Positions 19,033 through 20,207 of a stretch of DNA of 20,207 bases are shown piece by piece. Under the pieces are notes generated by a model. It saw only the letters and a list, made by a program, of their open reading frames with translations, did no database searches and had not been told where the DNA came from. Origin of the DNA: a virus; the IMG/VR virus record IMGVR_UViG_3300008448_000874, positions 1-20,207 of that record, one strand, 5' to 3'. The position numbers were made by a program, and so were the translations under genes. The stretch's first letter is position 1. Every line of letters begins with the position of its first letter.

Positions 19033-19055
19033 TGAGCAAGTGTCTAAACTGCTCT
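19033..19055 (+). other. Constant-loop stem-loop element, copy E
   Basis: GAGC (19034-19037) / GCTC (19051-19054) with the AAGTGTCTAAACT loop, preceded by ACACC. It is followed by TAAAAAATTAT. Confidence 0.65.
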
Positions 19056-19076
19056 AAAAAATTATCTGCGACACGC

Positions 19077-19106
19077 TTGACTAAATAGATTTAGGGCTGG
19101 TAAGTT
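19077..19106 (+). promoter_or_regulatory. Promoter for 19149
   Basis: TTGACT (19077-19082), 18-nt spacer, TAAGTT (19101-19106), with ACACGC immediately upstream (19071). Confidence 0.6.
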
Positions 19107-19113
19107 TGGAGTA

Positions 19114-19132
19114 GTTAGGTAAGTTGCCTAAC
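19114..19132. promoter_or_regulatory. Near-perfect 19-bp palindrome, copy 2
   Basis: Identical to 18345-18363, starting eight nucleotides after the -10, as in copy 1. Confidence 0.75.
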
Positions 19133-19148
19133 GGATACGGAGTAAAAA

Positions 19149-19436
19149 ATGAGCAAGAGAAAGTGCGGTCATACTCACTTACTAAAAAAGAATTACAGGG
19201 TTTATCAGTGGGTAGAGATTTACCCTGATGGCTATGACGGAAAATGTGAGATGAAAAAGTTGGAGTTCTCTGCTCCAATAAAGGCTCGCAGTTTCCACGA
19301 AGCAATAGAGATCGTAAAGTTTGATGAGGAAATTATTGGCGATGACTTTATTGGCTACCCTGACGATAACTACCTAGACAGCCACCCAGAGATAGAAATT
19401 GTTTGGACAGATAAGGTTTCTGCCGAACTTGTCTAA
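19149..19436 (+). CDS. Hypothetical protein, 95 aa
   Basis: ATG 19149 follows ATACGGAGTA. It begins MSKRKCGHTHLLKKNYRVYQWVEIYPDG, with a CxHxH-like start that might bind metal, then a beta-helix-beta part (KLEFSAPIKARSFHEAIEIVKFDEE) and an acidic C-terminus. The family is not recognised. It is under the second palindrome-promoter, hence probably co-regulated with the 18383 operon. Confidence 0.7.
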   Translation: MSKRKCGHTHLLKKNYRVYQWVEIYPDGYDGKCEMKKLEFSAPIKARSFHEAIEIVKFDEEIIGDDFIGYPDDNYLDSHPEIEIVWTDKVSAELV

Positions 19437-19446
19437 TTCCAACACG

Positions 19447-19482
19447 CCGAGCAAGTCCCTAGACATCTAGGGGCTTGTTCGG
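19447..19482 (+). terminator. Long near-perfect hairpin
   Basis: A 17-bp stem with two wobbles (19447-19463 / 19466-19482), starting CCGAGCAAG and ending CTTGTTCGG, with almost no loop. No T run follows, so it may serve as terminator or RNA-stabilising hairpin. It borrows the GAGCAAG word of the constant-loop element. Confidence 0.65.
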
Positions 19483-19520
19483 TATCCTAAAAATACATAC
19501 ACCGACAGAAAGTAGAGAAA

Positions 19521-19712
19521 ATGAGCAAGTATGTAAAGCACCTAACCAACGATCAACTATTAGAACGCCTTGCCGATGAATTGGTTGATACTCACGAAGA
19601 AACAGCAATAGACCTAGCGTATTGGGAAACAGCCCGAGAAGTTGTAGAACGCTTTTACGAAGTCAATGTTTCCGTTTCAATAGGCGAAAAGAAAACGACT
19701 AGGGGGAACTAA
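19521..19712 (+). CDS. Hypothetical protein, 63 aa
   Basis: ATG 19521 follows AAGTAGAGA. It is helical and acidic in the first half (YVKHLTNDQLLERLADELVDTHEET) and carries an AYWETAREVVERFYEVNVSVS segment. Coupled to the next gene by TAATG. It is not recognised; the layout resembles small phage regulators or inhibitors, without specific evidence. Confidence 0.65.
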   Translation: MSKYVKHLTNDQLLERLADELVDTHEETAIDLAYWETAREVVERFYEVNVSVSIGEKKTTRGN

Positions 19713-20008
19713 TGAGCAAAGCAACGCAACTAAAAAAGAGTAGTCCCGAGTGGCAGGAAATTATCGGGGCTAATAAAAATTGGTTTAGTGCCGAAACACT
19801 AAACTTTTTTGGATCAACTATTTTCTGGGGAACTCTTACCAATACCGGACTAGGCAGGGTATTCATAACGAGTGAGTGGAATTACACTCACGAACAAAAG
19901 TTATTTACTATCCGTCTAGTGAGTGCCGATAACAAGATAGACAATTATGGCGAGTTTCAGGGGTATAACTCTCTTGCCGAAACATTAGAAGTTATCGGGA
20001 AACTCTAA
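19712..20008 (+). CDS. Hypothetical protein, 98 aa
   Basis: The start overlaps the upstream stop by one base (TAATG). It looks beta-rich (LNFFGSTIFWGTLTNTGLGRVFITSEWNY, QKLFTIRLVSADNKID), with many aromatics and no cysteine. It is a likely small globular phage protein of unknown function. A T-tailed terminator follows. Confidence 0.7.
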   Translation: MSKATQLKKSSPEWQEIIGANKNWFSAETLNFFGSTIFWGTLTNTGLGRVFITSEWNYTHEQKLFTIRLVSADNKIDNYGEFQGYNSLAETLEVIGKL

Positions 20009-20024
20009 ACACGATCTAGAAACT

Positions 20025-20061
20025 AAACCCTTGCCGAGAAATTGGCAGGGGTTTATTTTTT
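20025..20061 (+). terminator. Rho-independent terminator
   Basis: AAACCCTTGCC (20025-20035) / GGCAGGGGTTT (20044-20054), 11 bp with one wobble and 8-nt loop, then ATTTTTT. Its stem core TTGCC/GGCAGG resembles that of the terminator at 17884. Confidence 0.9.
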
Positions 20062-20066
20062 GGTTG

Positions 20067-20078
20067 CCGAAGCTTCGG
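20067..20078. repeat. Perfect 12-bp palindrome CCGAAGCTTCGG
   Basis: A perfect palindrome between the terminator and the next promoter. It could be an operator or a chance site. Confidence 0.4.
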
Positions 20079-20079
20079 G

Positions 20080-20137
20080 ACACGCTAAACACGACACGCG
20101 GGGAATGTTGCTAAATGTCTGCGGTTAGGTGTAGGGT
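20080..20137 (+). promoter_or_regulatory. Promoter for 20166
   Basis: TTGCTA (20108-20113), 18-nt spacer, TAGGGT (20132-20137). ACACGC occurs at 20080-20085 and 20094-20099, 28 and 14 nt before the -35. A half-site GTTAGG is at 20124-20129. Confidence 0.5.
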
Positions 20138-20165
20138 TTAGATAGACCATACGAAAGGAAATCAA

Positions 20166-20207
20166 ATGGCAGAAGATAAAGAAAATGACTACTGCGGTTA
20201 TTGTGGT
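20166..20207 (+). CDS. Small protein, 5' part only
   Basis: ATG 20166 follows CGAAAGGAAATCAA. Only 14 residues are visible (MAEDKENDYCGYCG), ending at the window edge. The CGYCG pair suggests another small zinc-ribbon protein like those at 13049 and 17070. Confidence 0.6.
   Translation, partial: MAEDKENDYCGYCG

Overview
The window reads as part of a tailed-bacteriophage genome. It holds dozens of short, tightly packed genes, all on the + strand, with many 1-, 4- and 8-nt start/stop overlaps, and no tRNA, rRNA, IS element or CRISPR array was seen. An actinobacterial host with a rather AT-rich genome is inferred, not proven. Three things point there: an SSB of the actinobacterial SSB2-like type (11484-11918), a ClgR-like XRE regulator (10417-10701), and a lysin and zinc-finger/terminase-like protein of actinophage flavour.

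Region 1 (1-3530) is compositionally distinct (more GC-rich up to about 2.04 kb). It holds a terminase-small-subunit-like protein, a 68-aa protein, and a CHAP-like endolysin with a C-terminal peptidoglycan-binding domain. A leaderless operon of four small genes follows and ends at a textbook terminator (about 3242-3278). This region carries at least 15 copies of a 13-bp word, AACTTC(T/C)AACGAA, inside genes in all three codon phases, and as back-to-back inverted pairs between genes.

Region 2 (3530-10240) begins with small genes that have their own promoters, several apparently leaderless (-10 hexamer, 6 nt, ATG). Next come a gene that seems to start at ATT (4836-5363) and a MoxR/CobS-like AAA+ ATPase followed by a CobT-like HExxH plus VWA protein. 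A Api92/DUF1281-like protein closes the region.

Region 3 (10240-20207) is an early or accessory region of small genes: regulators, SSB, several small zinc-knuckle proteins, a prepilin-peptidase-like membrane protein and paired 2-TM proteins. Its gaps are rich in RNA or DNA structure: pyrimidine-loop hairpins, a repeated stem-loop with covarying stem and constant loop, a branched RNA candidate at 11158-11270 next to a 26-aa hydrophobic peptide, duplicated palindromes exactly at promoter start sites, and repeated promoter-upstream modules. At least 15 sigma70-like promoters (TTGAC-N16-18-TAnnnT) and Shine-Dalgarno sites of the form GAAAGGAAA are visible.
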